A stretch of DNA of 64,000 bases from Nitrospira sp. UBA6493 (GCA_002435325.1 DJMJ01000005.1:20783-84782); one strand, 5' to 3'; positions 51,166 through 60,993 are shown, counted from the first letter of the stretch. Numbers and translations: made by a program. The notes: a model not told the origin generated them from the letters alone.

Positions 51166-52548
51166 TTACTGCCGAACTTTGGCCTTGGCGACGTTTCCCA
51201 CGACGACGAGCGCATACCGGTTTGGATCGAGGTATTGCCTCGCGACTCGCTGCACATCGTCTTTCGTCACACGCTCAATCCACTTGGGATATTGGTTGAA
51301 GTACTCGAACCCGAGCCCGTAGAACTCGACTTGGGCGAGGACTTGGGCCAGTTTGGCAGTGGAATCCAGCCGGAGCGGAAAGCTTCCCATGAGGAAAGTT
51401 TTCGCTTCCGAGAGCTCCTGATCGCTCACGGGGTTCTCCCGAATCGCTTTAATTTCAGACAGTACGCCGGCAATGGCCTGATTGGTGGCGTCAGTTCTGG
51501 TTTGGAGATTGATCCAGAAGGAGCCGGGCAGCGCCCGCGCGTCGTAGTGACTGGAGATGCCGTAGGCCAGCCCTTGTTTGTCGCGAATCGAGTCCATCAG
51601 GCGCGATGAGAATCCGCCGGCTCCGAGAATATGATTCATGACGGTCACGGCATAGAAGTCGGGATTGTTCCGGCTGATACCGCCATGGCCCAACAGGATG
51701 GTCGATTGCGTGAGATCTTTCTCAATAAGCCGCACAGCTTTCTTTTCCATGGCCATCGGTTTTTTCGTCGAGCGGGACGGGGGCGGGCCTTTTTCCCAGC
51801 TTCCAAAATAGGTTTGGACCATGGCCGTTGCTTGTTCGACGGTGACGTCGCCGACTACTGTAAGGATGACTTGATTAGGGAGGTATTCCTTGGCGTAGAA
51901 GCTTTGTACGTCGGCCAGGGTGATCTTGGCGACCGTATCCTCCGTGCCATTTACCGGCCATCGGTAAGGATGGTTATGAAACACCATCTGATTAAAGGCC
52001 CTCATGGCCACCGTGCCAGGATCATCGTTGTCACTCGCCATTTCTCCCAGGATTTGCGATCGCACGCGGTCGAATTCCTGTTTAGGGAAAGCCGGATGCA
52101 TCAGGACATCAGCGAGTAGCGTGAACCCCAGATCGAGATCTTTTTTCAGCACCCGAGCGGAGGCGGTGGTGAAATCCTCTCCCGCCTTGGCTTCTAACGA
52201 CCCACCGACAAAGTCGATTTGTTCCGCGAGCTGCTTCGACGAGCGTGTGGTTGTGCCTTCATCCAGAAGGCTGGCGACGAGGTTGGCGACTCCGGCCTTA
52301 TCGGAAGGGTCCTGGGCTGAGCCCGCTTTGATCAGCGCGTGGATTTCCACGATCGGAAGAAAGTGCTGTTCCAGTACCAGCACAGTTATGCCGTTGGCAG
52401 TCGTCACTTTGACCGGATTGATGTCCGCGGCCAGCGCTGGAGCGGCTAGGCAGAGCAGCGCGATGATCGACAGTGCGCGGCAGGCGGACCGCCAGCGGGG
52501 AGGCCGGTTCACGGTAGGCGGAGTCTGTTGATCAGATATGCGAGCCAT
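51166..52548 (-). CDS. M16 peptidase-like subunit lacking the zinc motif
   Basis: 460 residues. Signal peptide region ACRALSIIALLCLAAPALAAD. M16B fold (NGITVLVLEQHFLPIVEIHAL ... NHILGAGGFSSRLMDSIRDKQGLAY), but at the HxxEH position it reads NLVASLLDEGT, so zinc and catalysis are missing. It therefore probably forms the non-catalytic half of a heterodimer with the gene just upstream. ATG 52548 lies 5 nt after that stop; longer frames upstream would overlap it. Confidence 0.88.
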   Translation of the reverse strand: MARISDQQTPPTVNRPPRWRSACRALSIIALLCLAAPALAADINPVKVTTANGITVLVLEQHFLPIVEIHALIKAGSAQDPSDKAGVANLVASLLDEGTTTRSSKQLAEQIDFVGGSLEAKAGEDFTTASARVLKKDLDLGFTLLADVLMHPAFPKQEFDRVRSQILGEMASDNDDPGTVAMRAFNQMVFHNHPYRWPVNGTEDTVAKITLADVQSFYAKEYLPNQVILTVVGDVTVEQATAMVQTYFGSWEKGPPPSRSTKKPMAMEKKAVRLIEKDLTQSTILLGHGGISRNNPDFYAVTVMNHILGAGGFSSRLMDSIRDKQGLAYGISSHYDARALPGSFWINLQTRTDATNQAIAGVLSEIKAIRENPVSDQELSEAKTFLMGSFPLRLDSTAKLAQVLAQVEFYGLGFEYFNQYPKWIERVTKDDVQRVARQYLDPNRYALVVVGNVAKAKVRQ

Positions 52549-52553
52549 GACGA

Positions 52554-53927
52554 TTATGATTTTCCCTGGCGGACGGTGCTCGGTTGGGACTCCGGCTGTT
52601 TCGGCGGCTGAGGGAGCAGAATGCCCAGGGTTCGATTGTCTTGCGTGAGGTACTGCTTGGCAACGCGTTGCACGTCCTTGGCCGTGACCGATCGGATGCG
52701 TTCGAGAAATTGATCGGCCCGCCGCCAACCCGCCCCGATCGACTCCATTTCGCCCAGTAACATCGCCCGCCGGAAATTCGAATCTTGTTCGAAGACATGA
52801 GCCGCTTCGATCTGGTTCTTGGCCCGCTGTAATTCGAGTTCGGAAGGCGGCTCATTTTGCATCCGGTTGATTTCGCGTTGGAGCGACTCTTCCACGACTT
52901 CGGGCTTCGCGCTGGGGTTTACCAGCGAGTAGAGATAGAAGAGGCCTGGATCGGTCTGCATCAACCCGTAGTCGGCACCGACGGCCAGAGAATTCTTCTG
53001 CTCATAGACCAGGCTTTGGTAGAGTCGAGAGCTTTTCCCGTGCGAGAGGATGGACTCCAGAATGTCGAGCGCATAGGAGTCGTCGTTCGCATAGTTGGGC
53101 ACCCGGAAGCCCATCATCACAAAGGGCACCTGGGCTTCGCGTTTGAGGAGGAAGCGCCGTTCGCCGCGCTGTTCCGGTTCGGTGGCCAGCGTTGTTTTCG
53201 GTGTCGGTCCTTTTGGAATCGGCTCGAAGAGCTGCTTGATCGTTGGAAGCAGGACATCGGTCTTGATATCGCCCACTACGATCAGAGTCGCATTGTTTGG
53301 CGAATAGTATGTGTCGTAATGGCGCTGGAGATCGTCGAGCGACATGGCGTCCAGATCGGCAAACCAACCGATGATGGGCCAATGGTACGGGTGGCTGAGA
53401 AACGCCTGGGCAAAGAGGACTTCCACCAGCGCGCCCTGCGGATCGTCTTCGTTGCGCATCCGGCGCTCTTCTTTGACGACGTCCCGTTCGGTTTGGAATT
53501 CGCTGTTATCGAGAATTAATCCCTGCATTCGGTCGGCTTCCATCTCCAGGGCGAGCTCGACACGATCGGCCGCAAGATTTTCAAAGTAGGCCGTGAAGTC
53601 CTGGCTGGTGAAGGCGTTATCGACGCCTCCGTTTTTACGGATAATCCGGGAGAATGTGCCTTTGGGGTATTTCGCGGTGCCTTTGAACATCATATGCTCG
53701 AGCATGTGCGACAGCCCCGCCCGGCCCATGACTTCGTTGCGCGAGCCAACTTTGTACCAGACTTGGACGGTCGCTACCGGAGCCTTGGGGACTTCGACCA
53801 GCAAAACTTTTATTCCATTCGACAGGAGATATTCGTGCGGTTCATTCGCGCGTGCGATGTTCCACGAACAGAGGACCGCGAGGAATGCCAAGAGGGCTTG
53901 ATAGTAATGGCGTGTGGGTGATTTCAT
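52554..53927 (-). CDS. Zinc-dependent M16 peptidase, catalytic subunit
   Basis: 457 residues. Signal peptide (QALLAFLAVLCSWNIARANE). Inverted zinc motif HMLEH (74-78) in GLSHMLEHMMFKGT, plus the downstream glutamate in ERDVVKEERRMR. Acts on periplasmic peptides. Paired with a degenerate M16 partner, like mitochondrial processing peptidase and many bacterial pairs. Confidence 0.92.
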   Translation of the reverse strand: MKSPTRHYYQALLAFLAVLCSWNIARANEPHEYLLSNGIKVLLVEVPKAPVATVQVWYKVGSRNEVMGRAGLSHMLEHMMFKGTAKYPKGTFSRIIRKNGGVDNAFTSQDFTAYFENLAADRVELALEMEADRMQGLILDNSEFQTERDVVKEERRMRNEDDPQGALVEVLFAQAFLSHPYHWPIIGWFADLDAMSLDDLQRHYDTYYSPNNATLIVVGDIKTDVLLPTIKQLFEPIPKGPTPKTTLATEPEQRGERRFLLKREAQVPFVMMGFRVPNYANDDSYALDILESILSHGKSSRLYQSLVYEQKNSLAVGADYGLMQTDPGLFYLYSLVNPSAKPEVVEESLQREINRMQNEPPSELELQRAKNQIEAAHVFEQDSNFRRAMLLGEMESIGAGWRRADQFLERIRSVTAKDVQRVAKQYLTQDNRTLGILLPQPPKQPESQPSTVRQGKS

Positions 53928-53952
53928 AGTCGGGTGAGTCGCACGGAGTATG

Positions 53953-55041
53953 CTAGCAACGGGATTCGATTTGTGTCAAGGCAACCGGCGAGGCTCCGGT
54001 GGGCACATTGCCCAATTGACCGCAGGCGCCCAGCACATCGCGGCCTCGGCTTTTGCGAATAAAGGCATTAATGCCGGCCTGGGTGAGGATGCGTTGAAAC
54101 GACAGCACGTTCCGGTCCGCTGGCCTACGGAAGGCACTGCCGGGAAATTCATTGAAAGGGATCAAGTTCATCTTGCAGCGAATACCGTTCAGCAGTTTCA
54201 CTAGCCGGTGGGCGTCTTCGTCGCGATCGTTCACCCCGGCGAGCAACACATATTCAAACGTCAGCCGTCTGGTTGGGGCGAGGGGATAACGGCGGCAAGC
54301 CGACATGAGCGTCTTGAGCGAGGCGATCTGGCTGACTGCCGGCATCAGGTGCTGGCGCTGCTCCTCTGTCGTGCCGTTCAGGGAGATGGCGAGATTCACA
54401 CCGAGTGCGGCCACATCGTTCAATCGCCCTGCCAGGCCTGCCGTCGAGACCGTGATGCGGCGCGGCGACCAGCCCAGTCCCCATGATTTGTTGAGGAGGC
54501 AATGGATGGCCGTGGACAAGGCATCGATATTAGCCAGCGGCTCGCCCATGCCCATGAAGACAAGATTGGTGAGCCGTTCTTCGCTGGTCAAATGGTCCTG
54601 CGCCGTGAGCACCTGATCGACGATCTCATGGGATTTCAGATTGCGCTTCAGCCCCATTGTTCCGGTCAGGCAAAAGCCGCAATCCAGCATGCACCCGACC
54701 TGGGTGGAGACGCAGAGCGTGAGGCGATCCTCATCCGGAATTAGCACCGTTTCAATGCGGAATCCGTCATCCAAGGTGAGCAGCAGCTTGCGCGTGCCGT
54801 CGGTCGATTCGAGCACCGTGCAATCGTAAGTGCGTTGGATCGTGGCGATTTCAGACAGCTTGTCGCGATCCTTCTGCGAAAGATCGGTCATCTGCGCGAT
54901 GGTGCGGGCGCGGCGCTGATAGAGCCAGCGCAGAATCTGCCCGGTCCGATAGCTAGACCAGCCGAACCCGTGCACAAGCGCGGCCATCTGGGCCTCGGTC
55001 AGGCTCAACAGGTTCGTCTGTGGGCGAGCAGGGTCAGTCAT
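53953..55041 (-). CDS. rlmN: 23S rRNA/tRNA adenine-C2 methyltransferase RlmN
   Basis: 362 residues. Radical SAM cysteines at C117, C121, C124 (CMLDCGFC); second methyl-transfer cysteine near the C-terminus (VLGACGQLG). MGMGEPLANID and the S-adenosylmethionine-binding regions are typical. Methylates 23S A2503 and some tRNAs. Cfr-like enzymes are related but this looks like a normal RlmN. Confidence 0.94.
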   Translation of the reverse strand: MTDPARPQTNLLSLTEAQMAALVHGFGWSSYRTGQILRWLYQRRARTIAQMTDLSQKDRDKLSEIATIQRTYDCTVLESTDGTRKLLLTLDDGFRIETVLIPDEDRLTLCVSTQVGCMLDCGFCLTGTMGLKRNLKSHEIVDQVLTAQDHLTSEERLTNLVFMGMGEPLANIDALSTAIHCLLNKSWGLGWSPRRITVSTAGLAGRLNDVAALGVNLAISLNGTTEEQRQHLMPAVSQIASLKTLMSACRRYPLAPTRRLTFEYVLLAGVNDRDEDAHRLVKLLNGIRCKMNLIPFNEFPGSAFRRPADRNVLSFQRILTQAGINAFIRKSRGRDVLGACGQLGNVPTGASPVALTQIESRC

Positions 55042-55177
55042 CGATATGTTTCCATTCAGTAATCAGCTTTCAAGGTAACACAGTACGCAGGGCTTCGGCA
55101 GCGCCGTCCTGGGTACAGATTGCAAGCAAGTGCTGTATCTCCTATCTCTGCGGTATATTATAATACTAAATTTCAAT

Positions 55178-57418
55178 ATGATAATTTCCCTGCGCTCACG
55201 TTTCATTTCTTCCTTGCTGCTGACTGCGCTGGGCGCTTGCCCTGCCTGGGCGGTTGCTTCGCAGGTGGGCAACGGAGACATGGCTGCTGCCACGCCGTGT
55301 GAATCCGCCGAAGAATGTTTTGCCGCTGCGGCTCAGCCTAAGGAACGATTGGGCAATCAACTCACAAAGAATCAAGTCTCCGCTCTCAGGCTCGAGCGGT
55401 TGCGCTTGGTGATGGAGCGGTTTCCCGGTTCGCTCTGGGCGAAACGCGCGGGTGTGCTGTCCGGGGTCTTGCTGATTGAGCCGAATCCGGCGGCGGCCAT
55501 ACCGTTTCTCCGTGCAGGCCAGCGGGATTTTGCGGTGCTCGACGACTATCTCCGCCTCTGGATGGGCGAGGCCTTGCTGCACCTCGGTGATGCAAAAGAG
55601 GCGGCGGGGCTCTTTGAAAGTATCGGGCCGGCGGTGCCGGATTCCAATTTGCTCACTCAGGCGGCATTCCGCGCCGGAGAGGCCTGGTATCAAGCGTCGA
55701 GTTGCCCTGAATCTGTCAGGTGGCTATCGAAAGCTGTGACAAACAATGACAAAGATCCTCTGTCGCCGCAAGCCTGGTTGCGTTTGGCCGCCTGCTTTTT
55801 GCGCGAGAATCGGTTGGAGGACGGCCGGGCGACACTGACGCAGTTGTGGGTGCGGTTCGCCTATGCGCCTGAAGCTAAGGAGGCAGAGGCGCTGCTGCGC
55901 ACGAATCTCGGCGGAGAGTTGTGGACTCCCACAGCGGAGGATCATTTCGGTCGTGCTCAGGCATTTCTTGGGCAGGCGTTGCATGCGGAGGCCGTCGATG
56001 AATTGAAGCAGTTTCTGGCCATGGAGCCGGCCTCGCCGCAACGGGGGAGCGCGAAACTCAAGCTCGGCATCGCACAAGTTAGGCTCAAGCAATACGATCT
56101 GGCGCGCGAGACGTTTCGCACCGTAATGGCAGATCGTGTAGCTGAATCAGATGAGGCCACGGTGTGGCTGGCGCGAGTCTATTTGCGCCAAGCGATGGGG
56201 GCTAAGCTGTTAGAGTTGAGCCGGTCGATTGAGAAACATGCCTTGTCGGCTGAACAGAAGGGGCAGATCCATTTATTTGCCGGCATCTGGCACGAGGATC
56301 ACGGCCAGTATGATGAGGCCATTGCAAAGTACCGCCAAGTGGCAAAGGCGGGGGATCCTGCGACGCAACGGGCAGAGGCGCTTTGGCGGATCGGCTGGGT
56401 CTACTATCGCACGGCGCGTTATAAAGAGGCGATCGAAGTACTCCAATATATTGTGGATCAGCGCGATAGCGATTTTGAGCCGCAGGCGCTCTATTGGGTC
56501 GGGCGCGCTCTTGCGCAGTTGGGGCAGGCTCGTGCCTCCGAGGTCTATGCACAGCTCTGCCGTCAGTTTCCCTATACTTATTATTGCCTGATGGCGACAG
56601 AGCAGTCTGCGGAGGCGAGAGGCGCCCGGGCGGCGGCATCGGAATCGGCGGCTGCACCGATGAATGGAGAGGCCGTTTCGATTCAGGCGGCGAATGGTGG
56701 GGATGTGGAGCTGCAGCCGGCTTATCGACGGGCGGTTGAGTTGAAGATGCTGGGGCTCGATGCCGATGCAGCGCGGGAGCTGGCGGCGTTGACGGATTAC
56801 TATAATCGCCAACCCGATGTGCTTATGACACTCTCGATGCGGTTGAACGAAGCGGGGGCCTATCATCCGGCGCTACGTCTGGCGCGGGCGCAGTTCCGCG
56901 ATAAGCTGGAGCGGACGGGTGGGGTGGTGGCCCCGGGGCTATGGAGTGTGGCGTATCCCACGGGGTTGATCCCGACCATCAAGATGCAGGAATTGAACGG
57001 AGTCAGTCCCTATCTGGTGGCGGCCATCATCCGGGAAGAGAGCCAGTACGATGCGCGCGCGGTCTCTCGGGTGGGGGCGATCGGCCTGATGCAGGTGATG
57101 CCAGCCACGGCTAACGCGGTGGCGCAACGGCATCATTTCCCTTCGGTGACGAGGGAGGATCTGTTCGATCAGGACACGAACATCCGCATCGGCGCGCGCT
57201 ATGTGGAGCAGTTGCTGGCGCAATTTTCCGGCAACGTGATCCAGACGATTGCCGCCTATAATGCCGGGCCGATTGTGGTGGAAAATTGGGCCACACAGCA
57301 TCGGGGGCGCAGTCAGGATGAGTTTGTCGAGCTGATTCCGTTTCGCGAAACGCGGCAGTATGTGAAGCGCGTGTTGCGAAGCTTTCGGGAATATCTCCGG
57401 CTGGCGGGAGGATCCTGA
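55178..57418 (+). CDS. slt: Soluble lytic murein transglycosylase
   Basis: 746 residues from ATG 55178. Signal peptide RFISSLLLTALGACPAWAV. A long alpha-superhelical region of TPR-like repeats (about 60-530; for example AEALWRIGWVYYRTARYKEA) is followed by an SLT catalytic domain with Glu in IIREESQYDARAVS, GAIGLMQVMP and IAAYNAGPIVVENW. Peptidoglycan recycling enzyme in the periplasm. A TATAAT lies 13 nt before the ATG, leaving no room for a Shine-Dalgarno in the leader if used. Confidence 0.9.
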   Translation: MIISLRSRFISSLLLTALGACPAWAVASQVGNGDMAAATPCESAEECFAAAAQPKERLGNQLTKNQVSALRLERLRLVMERFPGSLWAKRAGVLSGVLLIEPNPAAAIPFLRAGQRDFAVLDDYLRLWMGEALLHLGDAKEAAGLFESIGPAVPDSNLLTQAAFRAGEAWYQASSCPESVRWLSKAVTNNDKDPLSPQAWLRLAACFLRENRLEDGRATLTQLWVRFAYAPEAKEAEALLRTNLGGELWTPTAEDHFGRAQAFLGQALHAEAVDELKQFLAMEPASPQRGSAKLKLGIAQVRLKQYDLARETFRTVMADRVAESDEATVWLARVYLRQAMGAKLLELSRSIEKHALSAEQKGQIHLFAGIWHEDHGQYDEAIAKYRQVAKAGDPATQRAEALWRIGWVYYRTARYKEAIEVLQYIVDQRDSDFEPQALYWVGRALAQLGQARASEVYAQLCRQFPYTYYCLMATEQSAEARGARAAASESAAAPMNGEAVSIQAANGGDVELQPAYRRAVELKMLGLDADAARELAALTDYYNRQPDVLMTLSMRLNEAGAYHPALRLARAQFRDKLERTGGVVAPGLWSVAYPTGLIPTIKMQELNGVSPYLVAAIIREESQYDARAVSRVGAIGLMQVMPATANAVAQRHHFPSVTREDLFDQDTNIRIGARYVEQLLAQFSGNVIQTIAAYNAGPIVVENWATQHRGRSQDEFVELIPFRETRQYVKRVLRSFREYLRLAGGS

Positions 57419-57427
57419 TTCCCTTCC

Positions 57428-57456
57428 TTGACACGGGGGAACCAAATTTTTATAGT
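57428..57456 (+). promoter_or_regulatory. Sigma70-type promoter of the zapB-like/zapA unit
   Basis: TTGACA (57428-57433), 17-bp spacer, TATAGT (57451-57456): nearly consensus. Start expected near 57463, with AAAGGAG in the leader. Confidence 0.65.
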
Positions 57457-57496
57457 GGCCCACAATCTATTGAATTTTTAAAGGAGATTTGCCGGT

Positions 57497-57751
57497 ATGG
57501 CCTTGGAACGTCTTGATGCCTTGGAAACGCGGATTCGTGATCTGGTGAAGCTGGTGCAGGAGGTCAAGCGGAAAAATGTCATGCTGGAAGATGAGCTCAA
57601 GGCCGCACGTCAGCGGATTGCCACGCAAGACGATTTGAATCGGCGGTGGGAGCAGGAACGGGTCGATATTAAGTCGCGAATTGAGAAGGTGATGGGCGAG
57701 ATCGAGTTGTTGGAATGTTTAGAAGACACCAAGGAGGTGGCTCTTGACTAA
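57497..57751 (+). CDS. ZapB-like coiled-coil protein
   Basis: 84 residues, almost entirely heptad-like helix (LDALETRIRDLVKLVQEV ... QERVDIKSRIEKVMGEIE), as in ZapB. AAAGGAG 9 nt before the ATG. Overlaps zapA by 8 nt, which supports a role in FtsZ-ring organisation. Confidence 0.75.
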   Translation: MALERLDALETRIRDLVKLVQEVKRKNVMLEDELKAARQRIATQDDLNRRWEQERVDIKSRIEKVMGEIELLECLEDTKEVALD

Positions 57752-58040
57752 GACCATTGATGTTGAAATCTACGGTCAACGATACTCGATCCGCGGGCAG
57801 GCGGAGGATGCCTATATCCGGCGTCTCGCCAGCTTCGTCGATGACCATATGAAGCGGCTGGCTGAAGGCATGAAGACGGCGACCCCTTCTAAACTTGCGG
57901 TCCTGACGGCCGTCAATCTGGCCCATCAGCTCTTTGAAGCGGAAAAGAAGCGGGCGCAAGGCGAAGCCGACGTGGAGCGCCGCATGGTCAATTTGATGGA
58001 ATCCATCGAAGAGCAGATGCCGACCTCGCTCTTCCGGTGA
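57744..58040 (+). CDS. zapA: Cell division protein ZapA
   Basis: 98 residues, TTG start with AAGGAGG upstream. N-terminal DVEIYGQRYSIRGQAEDAYIRRLASFVDDHM is diagnostic of ZapA; the C-terminal half is a coiled coil. Bundles FtsZ filaments. Located upstream of rny, as in many bacteria. Confidence 0.93.
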   Translation: MTKTIDVEIYGQRYSIRGQAEDAYIRRLASFVDDHMKRLAEGMKTATPSKLAVLTAVNLAHQLFEAEKKRAQGEADVERRMVNLMESIEEQMPTSLFR

Positions 58041-58196
58041 GTTTCACCTTGCTTTCGGAAAAGGCCTTTGTTATCGTGGGTCTAGTGTGCTGCGTTATGC
58101 GTGTGTCGAGTCTGATGAAAGGCTTTTCAGGAATATCATCCAGAACAGGTCATGTGATCGAGATAGTCGAATCGTGAACGCACCTATGAACAGTCC

Positions 58197-58428
58197 TCTC
58201 TCTGTGTATGCATGTGTAGTCCGGTGGATCCTCACGTTGTGGGTGATTCCCTTTCGGCGGTTCGTGTGGACGGTCCTTGATCGGAGTTCAGACGTAATGT
58301 CGGGGCTCTTGTCCAGGCAGGGATGTGTGTCCCAGGTCCAGCCGGTCTTCGTTGCGGTCCCTCTTCGGCGGAGAATCGGGTTGCGAGTGCCTCGGCCGGA
58401 TAGAGGTAGATACACAAACACAGATGCC
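58197..58428 (+). ncRNA. Probable structured RNA between zapA and rny, 6S-like
   Basis: Three nested long-range helices close a rod: TCTGTGT (58201-58207) with ACACAGA (58418-58424), TGTGTA (58213-58218) with TACACA (58411-58416), and TCCGG (58220-58224) with CCGGA (58396-58400). The element is about 225 nt, inside a 546-base gene-free stretch (58041-58586). A -10-like TATGAA lies at 58185-58190, putting the start near 58197. 6S RNA (ssrS) often follows zapA in bacteria, so 6S RNA is the best guess. Primary sequence identity to known 6S RNAs was not established. Confidence 0.45.
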
Positions 58429-58586
58429 GGATTTTCCCGTTCGTGAGTGCGATGGTTTCTGGGATGATATAGCCCTTCGGTTTCAGCCTTTCTCGGTTCT
58501 CCATACCCCCGCATAGCGGTTCATTGCTAACAGATTGTAGATCGTAGGCGGTCGCCGCTTATTTTCTCCATGAAGGGGGTGCTCCC

Positions 58587-60155
58587 ATTTCTACCTCAAT
58601 TGTTGCGTATATTCTATGCGGGCTGATCGGCGCCTTAATCGGGGCCGGGCTCCTTGAGTTGGTTCGTCGAAATCTCGCCGCCGGAAAGCAATCCGAAGCC
58701 GAACAGCAAGCCAAGCATGTGGTACAGAACGCCCAGCGTGAAGCCGAAACCATCATCAAAGAGGCGAAGCTGGAAGCGAAAGACTTGGTGTTCCAAGCCA
58801 GGACGGAAGTCGAAAAAGAACAGAAGCTGAAGCAGGGCGAGCTGGCAGTGACGGAAAAGCGGCTGGTGCAGCGGGAAGAGAATATTGATCGGAAAATCGG
58901 TGCAGTGGAGAAACGCGAGGCGGAGAGCCTAAAGCGTGACCAGGAATTGGGGCGTCGTGAAGAGGGCTTGGCCAAAAAAGAGGCGGCCTGCGCCAAGGCG
59001 GAGCGGGAGCATCGTGAGGCGCTGGAGCGTGTCGCCGGTATGACCGCCGAGGAAGCCAAGAAGCATCTGATGGTGGAGATGGAAAGCCAGGCCAAACTTG
59101 ATGCGGCTGGCGTGGCGAAACGGACGTTGGAAGAGGCGCGCGAGAACGCCGAGCGGGAAGCACGCGAGATCATTGCCCGGTCCATTCAGCGCGTGGTGCG
59201 CGATTATGTGTCGGAGTCCACGATCTCCGTGGTGCCGATCCCGAACGATGCCATGAAGGGCCGGATCATCGGCCGAGAAGGGCGGAATATTCGGGCGATC
59301 GAGGCGGCGACCGGCATCGATCTGATTATCGATGAAACGCCGGAGGCGGTGATTATCTCCGGGTTCGATCCATTGCGCCGCGAGATTGCCAAGGTCTCGC
59401 TCGAACGGCTGATGCACGACGGGCGTATTCATCCGACGCGGATCGAGGAGATTGTCGAAAAGGTGAAGGTCGATATCGACAAGTTGATGTATGAAGAAGC
59501 CGAGAAGATCATCTTCGAACTGGGCTTGTCGGATTTTCATCCCGAATTGATCAAGGTGCTCGGCCGGCTCAAGTACCGGACCAGCTACGGACAGAATAAC
59601 CTCTATCATGCGCGCGAAGCGGCCTATATCTGCGGCATCATGGCGTCGGAGCTTGGGCTGGACGTCAAGTTGGCCAGGCGTGGCGCGTTGCTGCACGATA
59701 TCGGGAAAGCGGTCAGCCACGAAGAAGAAGGTCCGCACGCCATGCTGGGGGCCGAGATCGCCAAGAAGTGGGGTGAGAACGAGAAGATTGTGAACGCGAT
59801 TGCGGGCCATCACGAACAGGTGGAGCCGATCTGTCCCGAATCGGTTCTTGTCGCGGCGGCGGAAGCCTTGTCGGCGGCCAGGCCCGGGGCCAGGCGCGAA
59901 GCGCTGGAGTCGTATGTGAAACGGCTTGAGAAATTGGAGGCGTTGGCTGTGGCCTATAAAGGGGTGCAAAAGGCTTATGCGATTCAGGCTGGCCGGGAAA
60001 TTCGAGTCATCGTCCGGCAGGAAGACATTACCGATACGGAGTCGTTCCAGCTGTCGCGCGATCTGGCGAAGAAAATCGAGCAGGAGCTGACGTATCCCGG
60101 GCAAATCAGAGTCACGGTGATACGCGAAAGCCGGTATGTGGAGTATGCCAAGTGA
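58587..60155 (+). CDS. rny: Ribonuclease Y
   Basis: 522 residues. N-terminal membrane helix (STSIVAYILCGLIGALIGAG), long coiled coil, KH domain (GRIIGREGRNIRAIEAATG), and HD domain with catalytic HD in GALLHDIGKA. Endonuclease initiating mRNA decay. No ATG, GTG or TTG precedes the helix in this frame: the first such codon (TTG 58659) would delete it. ATT at 58587 is 7 nt after AAGGGGG, so initiation at ATT is proposed. An ATG at 58570 is one base out of frame across a run of five Gs. Confidence 0.9.
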   Translation: MSTSIVAYILCGLIGALIGAGLLELVRRNLAAGKQSEAEQQAKHVVQNAQREAETIIKEAKLEAKDLVFQARTEVEKEQKLKQGELAVTEKRLVQREENIDRKIGAVEKREAESLKRDQELGRREEGLAKKEAACAKAEREHREALERVAGMTAEEAKKHLMVEMESQAKLDAAGVAKRTLEEARENAEREAREIIARSIQRVVRDYVSESTISVVPIPNDAMKGRIIGREGRNIRAIEAATGIDLIIDETPEAVIISGFDPLRREIAKVSLERLMHDGRIHPTRIEEIVEKVKVDIDKLMYEEAEKIIFELGLSDFHPELIKVLGRLKYRTSYGQNNLYHAREAAYICGIMASELGLDVKLARRGALLHDIGKAVSHEEEGPHAMLGAEIAKKWGENEKIVNAIAGHHEQVEPICPESVLVAAAEALSAARPGARREALESYVKRLEKLEALAVAYKGVQKAYAIQAGREIRVIVRQEDITDTESFQLSRDLAKKIEQELTYPGQIRVTVIRESRYVEYAK

Positions 60156-60931
60156 AGGTGCTCTTCATCGGTGATATATTCGGAGAGCCTGGGCGCCGGG
60201 CGGTCAGCCGCATGGTCCCGCGCATTGTGTCGCAACGCCAAGTGGATATCGTCATCGGCAATGGCGAAAATGTCGCGGGGGGATTCGGGATCACACCGGA
60301 GCTGGCGGAGGACTTGTTTGAAATGGGCCTGTCTGTCATTACGACGGGCAACCATGCCTGGGATAAGAAGGAAGTGTTGGAATATTTCCCGCGAGAGCCG
60401 CGCCTGTTGCGGCCGGCGAATTACCCAGTCGGTGTGCCGGGCCAGGGGAGCTACATCGTGGAATCGGCGGGCGGCGAACGGCTGGCCGTGCTTCAGTTGA
60501 TGGGGCGTGCCTATATGCCGACGCTGGATTGCCCATTCCAGGTGGCCAAGCGGGAATTGGCCAAGCTCAAGCAGGAGGTCGCGGCGGTCATCGTCGATAT
60601 GCATGCCGAAGCCACGTCGGAGAAGATGGCGATGGGCCATTATCTTGATGGGGAGGTGGCAGCGGTCGTCGGGACGCACACCCACGTGCAGACGGCTGAC
60701 GATCAGATTCTTCCCAAGGGCACGGCCTATCTCACCGATATCGGCATGACCGGGCCGTTGCACGGGGTCATTGGCGTCAAAAAAGAATTGGCGATCGAGA
60801 AATTTTTGACCGGTATGCCCAAGCGGTTTGAAGTGGCCTCCGGGCCGTCGGTCTTTTGCGCCGTGCTCGTCGAGCTGGATGCGCGGCTCGGCAAGGCGAT
60901 TGCGATCGAACGTATTCGTGTCATCGATTGA
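60152..60931 (+). CDS. ymdB: YmdB-type metallophosphoesterase
   Basis: 259 residues, GTG start overlapping the rny stop by 4 nt. Metal-binding motifs GDIFGEPGRRAV, IGNGENVAGG, TGNHAWDKKEV and VGTHTHVQTAD match the TIGR00282 family. In Bacillus this phosphodiesterase cleaves cyclic nucleotides and affects biofilm formation. The rny-ymdB pair is conserved across many bacteria. Confidence 0.92.
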   Translation: MKVLFIGDIFGEPGRRAVSRMVPRIVSQRQVDIVIGNGENVAGGFGITPELAEDLFEMGLSVITTGNHAWDKKEVLEYFPREPRLLRPANYPVGVPGQGSYIVESAGGERLAVLQLMGRAYMPTLDCPFQVAKRELAKLKQEVAAVIVDMHAEATSEKMAMGHYLDGEVAAVVGTHTHVQTADDQILPKGTAYLTDIGMTGPLHGVIGVKKELAIEKFLTGMPKRFEVASGPSVFCAVLVELDARLGKAIAIERIRVID

Positions 60932-60993
60932 CAGGCTGCTGATACAGTCTGCCATTGCACCTGAGTAAGGGAGACCGCGCTACGGGCTTCCCA

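Noticed and set aside
58087..58514. Overlapping open frames on both strands between zapA and rny
   Set aside because: Both strands are open at once, with composition unlike neighbouring genes and no start signals; the DNA shows long-range pairing instead, consistent with an RNA gene.
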